Part shown: positions 54,032 through 62,128 of the stretch, one piece after another | Numbering within the stretch: the first letter of the stretch is position 1 | Layout: the number at the start of each line of letters is the position of its first letter | NCBI RefSeq assembly: GCF_000518265.1 | Contig: NZ_JADG01000004.1 | Coordinates: 1-64,000 of the forward strand | DNA from: Actinomadura oligospora ATCC 43269 | GTDB taxonomy: Bacteria > Actinomycetota > Actinomycetes > Streptosporangiales > Streptosporangiaceae | Reading direction: 5' to 3' | Length of the DNA: 64,000 nt | The notes under the pieces: generated by a model | Seen by the model: the letters and a program-made list of their open reading frames with translations, nothing else | What the model was told of the DNA's origin: nothing | Databases searched by the model: none | Made by a program: the position numbers and the translations under genes

Positions 54032-54493
54032 GTGACGGAGGAGCATCAGGTCGCCGTGCCGGAGGAGCACCGGGCCGTCGCCGCCGAGCACGGCGTGGAC
54101 CTGGGCGGCCTGGACATGACCGGGGGCCTGGCCGCGGCCATGGGCATCGAGTATCTGGAGGCCTCTCCGGAACGCGTGGTGGCGCGGATGCCCGTGAAGG
54201 GCAACACCCAGCCGTACGGGCTGCTGCACGGCGGCGCGTCCTGCGTCCTGGCCGAGACGCTCGGCTCGGTGGGCTCGGCGCTGCACGCGGGGAAGGGCCG
54301 GATCGCGGTCGGGATCGAGATCAACGCCACCCACCACCGGGCGGCGACCTCGGGGTTCGTCACCGGCGTGGCGACCCGGGTGCACGGCGGGAGGACGCTC
54401 GCCACCTACGACGTCGTGATCAGCGACGAGCAGGACCGCCGCGTCTGCACGGCCCGGCTGACCTGCATGCTCCGCGACACCCCCCAGGGCTGA
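54032..54493 (+). CDS. Hotdog-fold thioesterase (PaaI/MenI-like)
   Basis: The 153-residue protein has a hotdog fold with the catalytic-site phrase L-L-H-G-G-A-S near 68 and a partner E-T-L-G-S, followed by V-G-I-E-I-N-A-T-H. Family members hydrolyse acyl-CoA thioesters such as hydroxyphenylacetyl-CoA or DHNA-CoA. The GTG at 54032 has GGGAGG four bases upstream; the open frame reaches further back into the polA start region. The position next to polA is conserved in related actinobacteria as far as I recall. Confidence 0.9.
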   Translation: MTEEHQVAVPEEHRAVAAEHGVDLGGLDMTGGLAAAMGIEYLEASPERVVARMPVKGNTQPYGLLHGGASCVLAETLGSVGSALHAGKGRIAVGIEINATHHRAATSGFVTGVATRVHGGRTLATYDVVISDEQDRRVCTARLTCMLRDTPQG

Positions 54494-54850
54494 CCCCACC
54501 CGTCCCCCCGCCGGGTTCCCCGCCCGTTCCCCGTCTGGTGATCCAGGCGTCATGGGGACGCCACGATCGAGAAAGATCGCTTCGGACCGGCGCTTCCTTT
54601 GCGGCGGGTATGGCCGGGTCGGTAACGTGGATCGGAAGGCCCGAGGCCACCGAGTAGACAACGCACGCGTCCGCGAGGACGCGTTGCGGCCCCAAAGGTG
54701 GCCTCGGGCCAACGACGTTCCGTCCCGGAACGCGGCGGCGTCCCCGCCCGGGTCTCCGGCGACACCTGCGTCCGCGGTTCACCGGTTGCGATTCGGTTGC
54801 GAATCCGGGCCGGTCTTCACGCCCGCGGAACGCCCGCTTACCGTCGGGGC
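54494..54850. other. Hairpin-rich intergenic region, candidate structured RNA
   Basis: No gene is supported. Five perfect stems follow each other: GGCGTC/GACGCC (54546-54562), CGATC/GATCG (54564-54579), a 14-bp long-range stem (54638-54651 with 54697-54710) enclosing ACGCGTCC/GGACGCGT (54665-54684), and CGTTCCG/CGGAACG (54716-54732). Such density suggests a structured leader or small RNA, perhaps upstream of the DUF4352 gene. I do not recognise a known riboswitch class. Confidence 0.45.
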
Positions 54851-55462
54851 ATGCGCCGGGTGAGACCGCTCACGACCGTCATGGCCGCCAGGTCCGGTAG
54901 GGCAGGCAGGACCTGTGGGGCTCGCAGGGCCGGGCGGGCGGGTGTCGCCGGTCTGGTGACCGCCGTCCTGCTGGGCGCCTCGCTCCAGGGCTGCTCGCAG
55001 CACAAGGACGACGGCTACACGCTGCCCGCCGAGAAGCTCCGCGACGGCGAGAAGACGCAGAAGAACCGCACCGGACGCAGCAGCGACATGCGGTACACGG
55101 TCGTCGCCTACACCGACGGCATCAGCACGATCCTCGGCACGCACGCCGAGATGAAGCCGAAGGGGCAGTTCGTCCGGATCAGGCTGCTGTGCGTGAACAT
55201 CGGACGCGACATCCAGGTCTTCGACACCTGGGCCCAGCGGCTCGTCCTCACCGACGGACGCCAGATCGGCGCGGACGTCAACAGCACCATGGTGAAACGG
55301 CAGCCCGAGCGGCTCTCCGTCGGCGCGAACATGCGCGCCGAGTTCGACCTGTGGTTCGACGTGCCCAAGGGCGGCAAGGTGAGGTCCGTCCGGCTGTACG
55401 GCTCGCCCTCCGTCGGCATGGTCACCGACCCGACGCCCGCCGAGATCCCCCTCCCGTCCTGA
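54851..55462 (+). CDS. DUF4352-like lipoprotein
   Basis: The 203-residue protein has a basic start, a hydrophobic signal and a lipobox S-L-Q-G-C near residue 46, so it is exported and lipid-anchored. The mature domain, with F-V-R-I-R-L-L-C-V-N-I, L-V-L-T-D-G-R-Q-I and D-L-W-F-D-V-P, follows the beta-sandwich pattern of DUF4352 (telokin-like) lipoproteins, whose function is unknown. The start is the ATG at 54851; an ATG 30 bases later is also possible. A bidirectional terminator separates it from livF. Confidence 0.8.
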   Translation: MRRVRPLTTVMAARSGRAGRTCGARRAGRAGVAGLVTAVLLGASLQGCSQHKDDGYTLPAEKLRDGEKTQKNRTGRSSDMRYTVVAYTDGISTILGTHAEMKPKGQFVRIRLLCVNIGRDIQVFDTWAQRLVLTDGRQIGADVNSTMVKRQPERLSVGANMRAEFDLWFDVPKGGKVRSVRLYGSPSVGMVTDPTPAEIPLPS

Positions 55463-55499
55463 CCCGGCCCGCGCCCCAGGCGTCGTAGCCGGACGCGGA

Positions 55500-55539
55500 A
55501 CGGCCGCCGCCCTCCCCGGCTGGGGAGGACGACGGCCGT
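55500..55539. terminator. Bidirectional terminator between the DUF4352 gene and livF
   Basis: CGGCCG + CCTCCCC pairs with GGGGAGG + CGGCCG (55501-55538) around a GGCT loop. It lies between two converging stop codons. Confidence 0.6.
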
Positions 55540-55556
55540 CCGAGGGACGTTCCGGC

Positions 55557-56405
55557 TCAGGAGGACGACGGCGTGTCGTCCTCCTCCACCGTCTCCGGAG
55601 CGGCGACCAGCGGAGCCTCCTCCGAGACCTCCCGGGCGACCGACGGCGAAGCGTCCGCCGCCGGACCACCGGCAGGCGTATCCGTGCCGACCTGCGCGTC
55701 CGCGCCGCCGCCCAGGTAGGCGGCCCGCACCTGCGGGTCGTCCAGCAGGTCCGCGGCCGGGGCCGACTTCACGACCCGCCCGGTCTCCAGCACGTACGCC
55801 CGGTGCGCGATCTGCAGCGCCTGGCTGGCGTTCTGCTCGACCAGCAGCACCGTCGTGCCACGCCGGTTGATCTCCACGATGATCGAGAAGATCTGCTGCA
55901 CCAGCTTCGGCGCCAGACCCATGGACGGCTCGTCCAGCAGCAGCACCTTCGGCTTCGCCATCAGCGCGCGGCCGATCGCGAGCATCTGCTGCTCACCGCC
56001 GGACATCGTCCCGCCCGCCTGCGACTTGCGCTCGGCCAGCCGCGGGAACAGCTCGTAGACCTCGGCCAGCTCCTGGGAGAAGTCCCCGCGACGGGCGTAC
56101 GCGCCCATCAGCAGGTTCTCCTCCACCGTCATGCCCGGGAACACGCCCCGGCCCTCCGGCGACTGCCCGATGCCCGCCAGCACCCGCTTGTGCCCCGGCA
56201 TCTTGCTGATGTCCGCCCCGGCGAACCGGATCGACCCCGACGACAGCGGACGGAGCCCCGAGACCGTCTTCAGCGTCGTCGTCTTCCCGGCGCCGTTCGC
56301 GCCGATCAGCGTGACGATCTCGCCCTCGTCGACCTCGACCGAGATCCCCTTCAGCGCGGCGATCTTGCCGTAGTGGACGTGGATGTCGTTGATCTCAAGA
56401 AGCAT
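55557..56405 (-). CDS. livF: Branched-chain amino-acid-type ABC transporter ATPase LivF
   Basis: The 282-residue ATPase has Walker A G-A-N-G-A-G-K-T near 35, signature M-S-G-G-E-Q-Q-M and Walker B L-L-L-D-E-P-S-M-G-L-A-P, the LivF form. After about 235 residues a 45-residue acidic Ser/Pro/Thr-rich tail has been added, which is longer than usual. The ATG overlaps the livG stop by 11 bases. It powers uptake of branched-chain amino acids or related amides and urea; specificity is set by LivK. Confidence 0.92.
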   Translation of the reverse strand: MLLEINDIHVHYGKIAALKGISVEVDEGEIVTLIGANGAGKTTTLKTVSGLRPLSSGSIRFAGADISKMPGHKRVLAGIGQSPEGRGVFPGMTVEENLLMGAYARRGDFSQELAEVYELFPRLAERKSQAGGTMSGGEQQMLAIGRALMAKPKVLLLDEPSMGLAPKLVQQIFSIIVEINRRGTTVLLVEQNASQALQIAHRAYVLETGRVVKSAPAADLLDDPQVRAAYLGGGADAQVGTDTPAGGPAADASPSVAREVSEEAPLVAAPETVEEDDTPSSS

Positions 56406-57213
56406 CGGCCGGAGCCCCCAGGTACGCCTCGATGACCCGCTGGTCGTTCTGGATCTCGGCCGGCAGCCCCTCGGCGATCTTCTGACCGAAGTCCACCACC
56501 GCGATCCGGTCGCTGATCCCCATCACCAGGCTCATGTCGTGCTCGATCAGCAGCACGGTCACGCCCGAGTCGCGGATCCTGCGGATCAGCCCCTGCAGAT
56601 CGACCTTCTCCGCGGGGTTCATGCCCGCGGCGGGCTCGTCCAGCAGCAGCAGCTTCGGATCGGTCGCCAGCGCCCGCGCGATCTCCAGGCGCCGCTGGTC
56701 GCCGTACGGCAGGTTCTTCGCGGCCTCGCCGCTCCGATGCCCGACACCGACGAAATCCAGCAGCTCGGCGGCCTTCTCCCGGCCCTGGCGCTCCTCGCGC
56801 CGGTGCCACGGCAACCCGAGGGTCGCGCCCACCAGGCCCGTCCGGTGGTGCGCGTCCGCGCCCACCATGACGTTCTCCAGCGCCGTCATGTTGTGGAACA
56901 GCCGGACGTTCTGGAACGTCCGCGCCACACCGAGCTTCGTCACGGCGTACCGCTTCTTGCCGTCGATGCGCCGCCCGCCGAAGACCACCTGGCCCTCGGT
57001 CGGCTGGTACACCCCGGTCGTCACGTTGAACACCGTGGTCTTGCCCGCGCCGTTCGGCCCGATCAACGCGAAGATCTCGCCCTCGCGGACCGTCAGGTCC
57101 AGCTCGTTGATCGCCACGACGCCGCCGAACCGCATCACGACCTTGCGCAGCTCCAGCACCGGCTTGCCCGGTTCCACGGCCCGCGCGGCGCTCTGGGTGG
57201 TCGAATCGCTCAC
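56395..57213 (-). CDS. livG: Branched-chain amino-acid-type ABC transporter ATPase LivG
   Basis: The 272-residue ATPase has Walker A G-P-N-G-A-G-K-T near 54, the LivG-specific R-T-F-Q-N-V-R-L-F near 100, and Walker B L-L-L-D-E-P-A-A-G-M-N-P followed by L-I-E-H-D-M. The GTG start overlaps the livM stop by four bases; the longer open frame upstream is the shadow of livM. Confidence 0.93.
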   Translation of the reverse strand: MSDSTTQSAARAVEPGKPVLELRKVVMRFGGVVAINELDLTVREGEIFALIGPNGAGKTTVFNVTTGVYQPTEGQVVFGGRRIDGKKRYAVTKLGVARTFQNVRLFHNMTALENVMVGADAHHRTGLVGATLGLPWHRREERQGREKAAELLDFVGVGHRSGEAAKNLPYGDQRRLEIARALATDPKLLLLDEPAAGMNPAEKVDLQGLIRRIRDSGVTVLLIEHDMSLVMGISDRIAVVDFGQKIAEGLPAEIQNDQRVIEAYLGAPADAS

Positions 57214-58349
57214 TTGGTCACCTCCGCGGCCGTCCCCGGCCCCGCGACCTCGGCGCCCATCGACCCCATGCCGCCGGTGCCCTCGGCGAGCTCGGCCTTC
57301 CGCTGCCGGGACGGCCACAGCCCCTCCGGACGGAAGATCATCATCGCCACGAGCGCCAGACCGAAGATCAGCATCCGGTAGTCCGACAGCCCACGGAACC
57401 GCTCCGGCAGCCACGCCAGCAGGAACGCGCCCACGATCACGCCCGGGATGTTGCCCGAACCGCCGAGGACCACGCCCGCCAGCACCAGCGCCGACACCAT
57501 GAACGTGAAGCTGCCCGGGTTGATCGACGTCTGCTTCGCCGCGAACACCACGCCGCCGCTGCCGCCGATCGCCGCGCCGATCGCGAACGCCGCCAGCTTG
57601 AACTTGAACGTCGGCACGCCCATCAGCTCCGCCGCGTCCTCGTCCTCACGGATCGACGCCCACGCCCGTCCCACCCGCGACATCTCCAGCCGCTTCACGA
57701 AGATGATCGCGAGAACGATGAGGAAGACCAGCAGGTAGTAGTACGGACGCGAGTCCAGCAGCCCGTACTTGAACGGCTGGATGTCCGTCCCCGCCACGGT
57801 CCACTCCGAAAGCGACGGCGGATGCGGGATCCCCTGCACGCCGCGCGGACCGTTCACGTAGTCCAGGTTGTTCGCCGTCACCCGGACGATCTCACCGAAC
57901 CCCAGCGTCACGATCGCCAGGTAGTCGCCCCGCAGCCGCAGCGTCGGAGCACCCAGCAGCACACCCGCCAGGGACGCGGTCAGGATCGCCAGGATCAGCG
58001 TCTCCCAGAAACTCCAGTGGTACTTCGTCGCGAAGATCGCGATCGTGTAGCCGCCCACCGCGTAGAACGCCACGTAGCCCAGGTCCAGCAGGCCCGCCAT
58101 GCCGACCACGACGTTCAGGCCGAGCCCCAGCAGCACGTAGATGCCGATCTGGTCGCTCAGCATCGTCGGCCAGTCCGACTCGCCCGGAGCCATGAACGAG
58201 CCGATGCCCTGCGAAGGAAGCAGCAGCGCGCCCACGATCAGCAGCAGGTACACCACCCACCGGGCCCAGCCGGGAGCCGACTCCCAGCGGTCGCGCAGCG
58301 GATCCAGCGAGAACCCGACGCCCCTCCTCCTGCTCGCCACGCCGCTCAT
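57210..58349 (-). CDS. livM: Branched-chain amino-acid-type ABC transporter permease LivM
   Basis: The 379-residue membrane protein has about ten hydrophobic segments and the LivM phrases G-L-N-V-V-V-G-M-A-G-L-L-D-L-G-Y and L-R-G-D-Y-L-A-I-V-T-L-G-F-G-E-I near 145, with S-R-V-G-R-A-W-A-S-I-R-E-D-E as the coupling loop. It forms the membrane channel with LivH. Its ATG overlaps the livH stop by four bases. Confidence 0.94.
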   Translation of the reverse strand: MSGVASRRRGVGFSLDPLRDRWESAPGWARWVVYLLLIVGALLLPSQGIGSFMAPGESDWPTMLSDQIGIYVLLGLGLNVVVGMAGLLDLGYVAFYAVGGYTIAIFATKYHWSFWETLILAILTASLAGVLLGAPTLRLRGDYLAIVTLGFGEIVRVTANNLDYVNGPRGVQGIPHPPSLSEWTVAGTDIQPFKYGLLDSRPYYYLLVFLIVLAIIFVKRLEMSRVGRAWASIREDEDAAELMGVPTFKFKLAAFAIGAAIGGSGGVVFAAKQTSINPGSFTFMVSALVLAGVVLGGSGNIPGVIVGAFLLAWLPERFRGLSDYRMLIFGLALVAMMIFRPEGLWPSRQRKAELAEGTGGMGSMGAEVAGPGTAAEVTK

Positions 58350-59311
58350 GCGCGCGCCTGCTGGAGGGACTCACCGAGGATGCCGGTGGGACGGAACATC
58401 AGGACCAGGATCAGCACCGAGAACGCCACGACGTCCTTCCACTGCGACCCGAACAGGCTCGAACCGTACGACTCGAACAGGCCCAGCGCCACACCGCCGA
58501 CGAGAGCGCCGCGGATGTTGCCGATACCGCCCAGCACCGCCGCCGTGAACGCCTTGATGCCGAGCAGGAAGCCCGAGAAGTACCACGCCTCCTCGAACCG
58601 GGCGTAGTACAGCGCCGCCGCCGCGCCGGCCATCACACCGCCGACCAGGAACGTCGCCGTCACCACCCGGTCGATGTTCACGCCCATGAGCACGGCGCTC
58701 TCCGGGTCCTGGGCGGTGGCCCGGATCCCGCGACCCAGCTTCGTGCGGTTCACGAACTGGTCCAGCGCGATCATGATGAGGATCGCCCCGAGGAAGATGA
58801 TCAGGCGGTCGTTCGCGATCTTGATCGGACCGATGTCGATCAGGTCCGTCCGGTGCACGAAGTGGTACGCCTGCGCGATCTTGCCCTTCTCCTTCGGCAG
58901 ATCGAACACCTGCGGGATCACGATCGTCGCGAACAGCTGCTCGATCACGATCGACGCGCCGATCGCCGAGATCAACGCCGCCAGCCTGGACGCGCCGCGT
59001 TTGCGCAACGGCCGGTACGCGACCAGCTCCAGCACCACCGCGCCACCGCCCGACACGGCGCCCGCCACGACCGCCGACAGGAGGATCGCGCCCACCAGGG
59101 CGAACCCGCCCAGGTCCGACACGCCCATGGTCTTGACCGTCCACATCGCCGCGAACGTTCCCACCATGAAGATGTCCGCATGCGCGAAGTTGATCAGCCG
59201 CAGCACGCCGTACACCATCGTGTACCCGAGCGCCACCAGCGCGTACACCGCGCCGAGGGACAGGCCGTCGATCGTCGACGGCCAGAATTGATGAATGAAG
59301 TCTGAGAACAC
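58346..59311 (-). CDS. livH: Branched-chain amino-acid-type ABC transporter permease LivH
   Basis: The 321-residue membrane protein has about eight segments, with G-L-S-L-G-A-V-Y-A-L-V-A-L-G-Y-T-M-V-Y-G near the start, I-N-F-A-H-A-D-I-F near 45 and the coupling loop T-K-L-G-R-G-I-R-A near 190. I start it at the GTG at 59311 (AGGG nine bases upstream), since the upstream codons fall in the livK-livH hairpin. Confidence 0.93.
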   Translation of the reverse strand: MFSDFIHQFWPSTIDGLSLGAVYALVALGYTMVYGVLRLINFAHADIFMVGTFAAMWTVKTMGVSDLGGFALVGAILLSAVVAGAVSGGGAVVLELVAYRPLRKRGASRLAALISAIGASIVIEQLFATIVIPQVFDLPKEKGKIAQAYHFVHRTDLIDIGPIKIANDRLIIFLGAILIMIALDQFVNRTKLGRGIRATAQDPESAVLMGVNIDRVVTATFLVGGVMAGAAAALYYARFEEAWYFSGFLLGIKAFTAAVLGGIGNIRGALVGGVALGLFESYGSSLFGSQWKDVVAFSVLILVLMFRPTGILGESLQQARA

Positions 59312-59331
59312 CTGAGTCGCCCTTGTCAAAA

Positions 59332-59362
59332 GGGGCGGGAGCGCTTGTGGCGCTCCCGCCCC
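59332..59362 (-). terminator. 13-bp hairpin between livK and livH (partial terminator)
   Basis: GGGGCGGGAGCGC (59332-59344) pairs perfectly with 59350-59362; on the minus strand a short U-rich stretch follows (plus-strand CAAAA). It sits in the 99-base gap between livK and livHMGF. Such structures usually allow some read-through, so that the binding protein is made in excess over the membrane parts. Confidence 0.7.
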
Positions 59363-59410
59363 CACACCGTCAAGGCGCCCCTCCTACGAGAGGCCGTAGA
59401 GGCGCGAGCC

Positions 59411-60583
59411 TCAGCTGGCGGGCTTGGCCTCGCCGGCCTTGCCCAGCAGCCCGATCTTGTTGGCCTCCACCTGGTAGATGAAGATGTCGTGCGCCGCCAG
59501 CTCGCCCTTGTCGTCGAACTTGATCTCCTTGCCGACGCCCTGGAAGCTCACGGTCTTGAGGAACGAGTTGATGTCCTCGGCCTTGGTCTTGCCGTTCTTC
59601 ACGGCCTCGACGAACGCCGACGCGGCGTCATAGCCCTCGGTCGAGTAGATCGCCACGTCCGCGCCGAACTTCGCCTTGTAGTCCGCCGCGAAGGTCTTCG
59701 CCTTCGGGTTCGACTTGCCCTCGGGGTCGATCAGGCAGCCGCAGGACAGGAACGTGTCCTTGGTGTTCTGCTGGCCCTGGGCCTCGACCAGGCCCGCGGC
59801 GACCGAACCGTCGCCCGACATCAGCTTGCCCTTGAACCCGGACTCGCGAAGCTGCTTGAACAGCCGCCCCGCCACCGAGTAGTAGCCGCCGAAGTACACC
59901 GCGTCCGGCTTGAACTGGTTGATCTTGTTGACCGTGGACGAGTAGTCGGTGGCCTTGTCGTCCACCGAGTCACTCTGGACCTGCGCGCCCTTGCCGGAGA
60001 CCGCCGTCTTGATGCCGGTCGCCAGGCCCTTGCCGTAGTCCTGGTTGTCGTCCACGGTGAAGACCTTCTTGGCCTGCAGCGTGTCCGAGATGAACGTGCC
60101 CGCGCCCGCGCTCTGCACGGTGTCGTTCGCCACGACCCGGTGCCAGAAGCTCCAGCTCTTGGTGGCCAGCGTCACGTTCGTCGCCGACGGCGTCACCGAC
60201 GGGATCTTGGCCTCGTTCAGGATCGGGTTCACCGCCTGCGACTCACCCGAGAACGCCGGGCCGATCAGGCCGACGATCTTGTCGTTCTTGATCGCGCCCT
60301 GCGCCAGGGTCGTCGCCTGCTCCGGCTTGCCCTGCGAGTCGTAGGTCTTGAGCTTGATCTTGACCTTGGGGTTCGTCGCGTTGTACTGGTCGATCGCGAG
60401 CTGCGCGCCCTGCTTGGGCGGAATCACCAGGCCCGAGTTCTCACCGGTCAGGTCACCCATGAACCCGATCGTGACCTCGTCGCCACCGCCCGACTTCTTG
60501 CTGTCTCCGCACGCGCCGGCACCGAGCGCCAGCACCGCGCTCACCGCCACAGCACCGGTGATCCTCATCATGTTGCGCCGCAA
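59411..60583 (-). CDS. livK: Branched-chain amino-acid-type substrate-binding lipoprotein LivK
   Basis: The 390-residue protein has a lipoprotein signal (A-G-A-C, Cys near 25) and a type-I periplasmic-binding fold: V-T-I-G-F-M-G-D-L-T-G, G-L-I-G-P-A-F-S-G-E-S near 100, and S-T-E-G-Y-D-A-A near 320. It captures the substrate outside the membrane and delivers it to LivHM. First gene of the operon. I use the TTG after AAAGG (L-R-R-N-M-M-R); an ATG 18 bases upstream is possible. Confidence 0.92.
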   Translation of the reverse strand: MRRNMMRITGAVAVSAVLALGAGACGDSKKSGGGDEVTIGFMGDLTGENSGLVIPPKQGAQLAIDQYNATNPKVKIKLKTYDSQGKPEQATTLAQGAIKNDKIVGLIGPAFSGESQAVNPILNEAKIPSVTPSATNVTLATKSWSFWHRVVANDTVQSAGAGTFISDTLQAKKVFTVDDNQDYGKGLATGIKTAVSGKGAQVQSDSVDDKATDYSSTVNKINQFKPDAVYFGGYYSVAGRLFKQLRESGFKGKLMSGDGSVAAGLVEAQGQQNTKDTFLSCGCLIDPEGKSNPKAKTFAADYKAKFGADVAIYSTEGYDAASAFVEAVKNGKTKAEDINSFLKTVSFQGVGKEIKFDDKGELAAHDIFIYQVEANKIGLLGKAGEAKPAS

Positions 60584-60601
60584 GGTGCCCAACCTTTCCA
60601 T

Positions 60602-61205
60602 CCGGATCCGGGGAGGGATCGGGTACGAGTCATGCCCCGACGTGTCCGAGATCCTGGGAGGAGATATCGGTCACTCAGGGACCAGGTATGTCGTACACCG
60701 AGCAGAGCCGACGAAACAGGACCCCCGGACAGAAGGGTTACTCGTTCGTTACTCCCCCGTGCCCTCCCGCACGACCCGATATACAGCGCGGATCACGTTC
60801 AGTGACCGCCCTGAACACCGACCGCCGCCCCTCCGCGACGCCCGTCACAGGCCGCACGAAACCCCACACCCACCGGACCTGCCGGACCTCTACCACAACC
60901 ACCACCGACCACCCCTGGACGCGCCCCCACCCGCCCGTCCGGCACCCCCCGACCGGCTCCCCAGCAGGCCACCCCCACGCCCCACCCCGTCAACCCGCAA
61001 GTAACGCCCCCGCCAGAACGCCATGACACCGGCCCCACCCCGCACCGAGTCACACCACCGTCGAACCGTGGACGGCGACAAGCCGCCGGGAAGATCGGGC
61101 CGCACCGACGCCAGGCCGCACCGGGGTCGCGCCACGACGCACTCGCGTCGCACAGGCATCCCGGCGCGCTCACGTCGCGGGCGGCCGAGGCCTCGGACAT
61201 GAAAA
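60602..61205. other. Gene-free upstream region of the liv operon
   Basis: About 600 bases without a supported gene. The frames here are proline/arginine-rich artefacts of high G+C. It must contain the liv promoter and perhaps a nutrient-responsive operator. A direct repeat GTTACTC...GTTACTC (60737-60753) is noticeable, but no factor is known. Confidence 0.35.
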
Positions 61206-61241
61206 GACCACCCGTGGCGGAGGGGTCCGCCACGGGTGGTC
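61206..61241 (-). terminator. Intrinsic terminator of the ANTAR regulator gene
   Basis: GACCACCCGTGGCGGA (61206-61221) pairs perfectly over 16 bases with 61226-61241 around a GGGG loop; on the minus strand it is followed by UUUU (plus-strand AAAA at 61202-61205). It lies 17 bases behind the stop of the ANTAR regulator gene. Confidence 0.85.
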
Positions 61242-61258
61242 CGAGTTTCGGGACGGCG

Positions 61259-61873
61259 TCAGCCCGCCGCGGGCTCGTCCTCCGCGCCTGCCGCGCCACC
61301 GGCGCCCGCGATGACCGCCTCGGCCACGGCGCGCATCGTCAGGCGGCGGTCCATCGAGGTCTTCTGGATCCACCGGAACGCGTCCGGCTCCGTCCAGCCG
61401 TTCGCCGCCTGCAGCAGCCCCTTCGCCCGGTCGACCACCTTGCGCGTCTCCAGCCGCTCGGCCAGCCCCGCGACCTCGGCCTCCAGCGCCCGCAGCTCGG
61501 TGTACCGGCTGACCGCCACCTCGATCGCGGGCCGCAGGTCGGCCTTGGTGAACGGCTTGACCAGGTACGCCATCGCCCCGGCCTCGGTCGCCCGCTGGAC
61601 GAGCTCGGCCTGCGAGAACGCCGTCAGCATCACCACCGGCGCGACCCGCTCCGCCGAGATCTGCTCCGCCGCGCTGATCCCGTCCAGTACCGGCATCTTG
61701 ACGTCGAGGATGACCAGGTCAGGCTTCAGCTCGACGGCCAGCCGCACCGCGGCCTCGCCGTCCCCCGCCTCGCCCACGACCTCGTAGCCGTCCTCCTGAA
61801 GCATCTCCTTGAGGTCCAGCCGGATCAGGGCCTCGTCTTCTGCGATCACAACTCGCCGAGCGCTCTCCGTCAC
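61259..61873 (-). CDS. ANTAR-domain response regulator (PdtaR-like)
   Basis: The 204-residue protein has a receiver domain (A-E-D-E near 10, phosphoacceptor Asp in V-I-L-D-V-K-M-P near 56, Lys in L-V-K-P-F near 107) and an ANTAR RNA-binding domain (about 125-190, with R-K-V-V-D-R-A-K-G-L-L near 146). ANTAR regulators bind paired hairpins in nascent RNA and prevent termination. It resembles mycobacterial PdtaR (Rv1626). The partner kinase PdtaS is not in the window. GTG start at 61873, where family similarity begins. Confidence 0.93.
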   Translation of the reverse strand: MTESARRVVIAEDEALIRLDLKEMLQEDGYEVVGEAGDGEAAVRLAVELKPDLVILDVKMPVLDGISAAEQISAERVAPVVMLTAFSQAELVQRATEAGAMAYLVKPFTKADLRPAIEVAVSRYTELRALEAEVAGLAERLETRKVVDRAKGLLQAANGWTEPDAFRWIQKTSMDRRLTMRAVAEAVIAGAGGAAGAEDEPAAG

Positions 61874-61976
61874 GCGCACGAGCCTACCGGCGTCCGCTAC
61901 GCTGGTTCCCGTCAGGTAGGCCTCACAGGCGACCAGACACCCCCTGATCCGAAAACGAAATTCATTTCGGACAATT

Positions 61977-62054
61977 GCCCCGATAGCCCAACAGGCAGTA
62001 GGCAATGGTCTCAAACACCATCCAGTGTGGGTTCGAATCCCACTCGGGGCACCA
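61977..62054 (+). tRNA. tRNA with anticodon CAA, class-I fold (nominal tRNA-Leu)
   Basis: The sequence folds into a full cloverleaf: acceptor GCCCCGA/TCGGGGC, a 3-bp D-stem with a GG-containing loop, anticodon stem ATGGT/ACCAT with loop CTCAAAC (anticodon CAA), a five-base variable loop, T-arm GTGGG TTCGAAT CCCAC, discriminator A and an encoded CCA. The anticodon reads the Leu codon UUG, but bacterial leucine tRNAs are class II with a long variable arm, and this one has none. Its identity is therefore unusual. A terminator follows at 62074. Confidence 0.9.
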
Positions 62055-62073
62055 TAGACCAATAGGACAGTGA

Positions 62074-62101
62074 AGCGCCGCCGACTACCGACGGCGCTTT
62101 T
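62074..62101 (+). terminator. Intrinsic terminator of the tRNA gene
   Basis: AGCGCCG (62074-62080) pairs with CGGCGCT (62092-62098) and is followed by TTTT. It ends 28 bases before the LAGLIDADG gene. Confidence 0.8.
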
Positions 62102-62128
62102 GTCGTACCCCTGCGTGACACTTGCCGC

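Noticed and set aside
51294..54035. A 913-codon plus-strand frame opposite polA
   Set aside because: Antisense shadow of polA.
60799..61299. 166-codon minus-strand ORF upstream of the liv operon
   Set aside because: Gly/Arg/Cys-rich chance frame that runs through the perfect terminator hairpin of the ANTAR gene.
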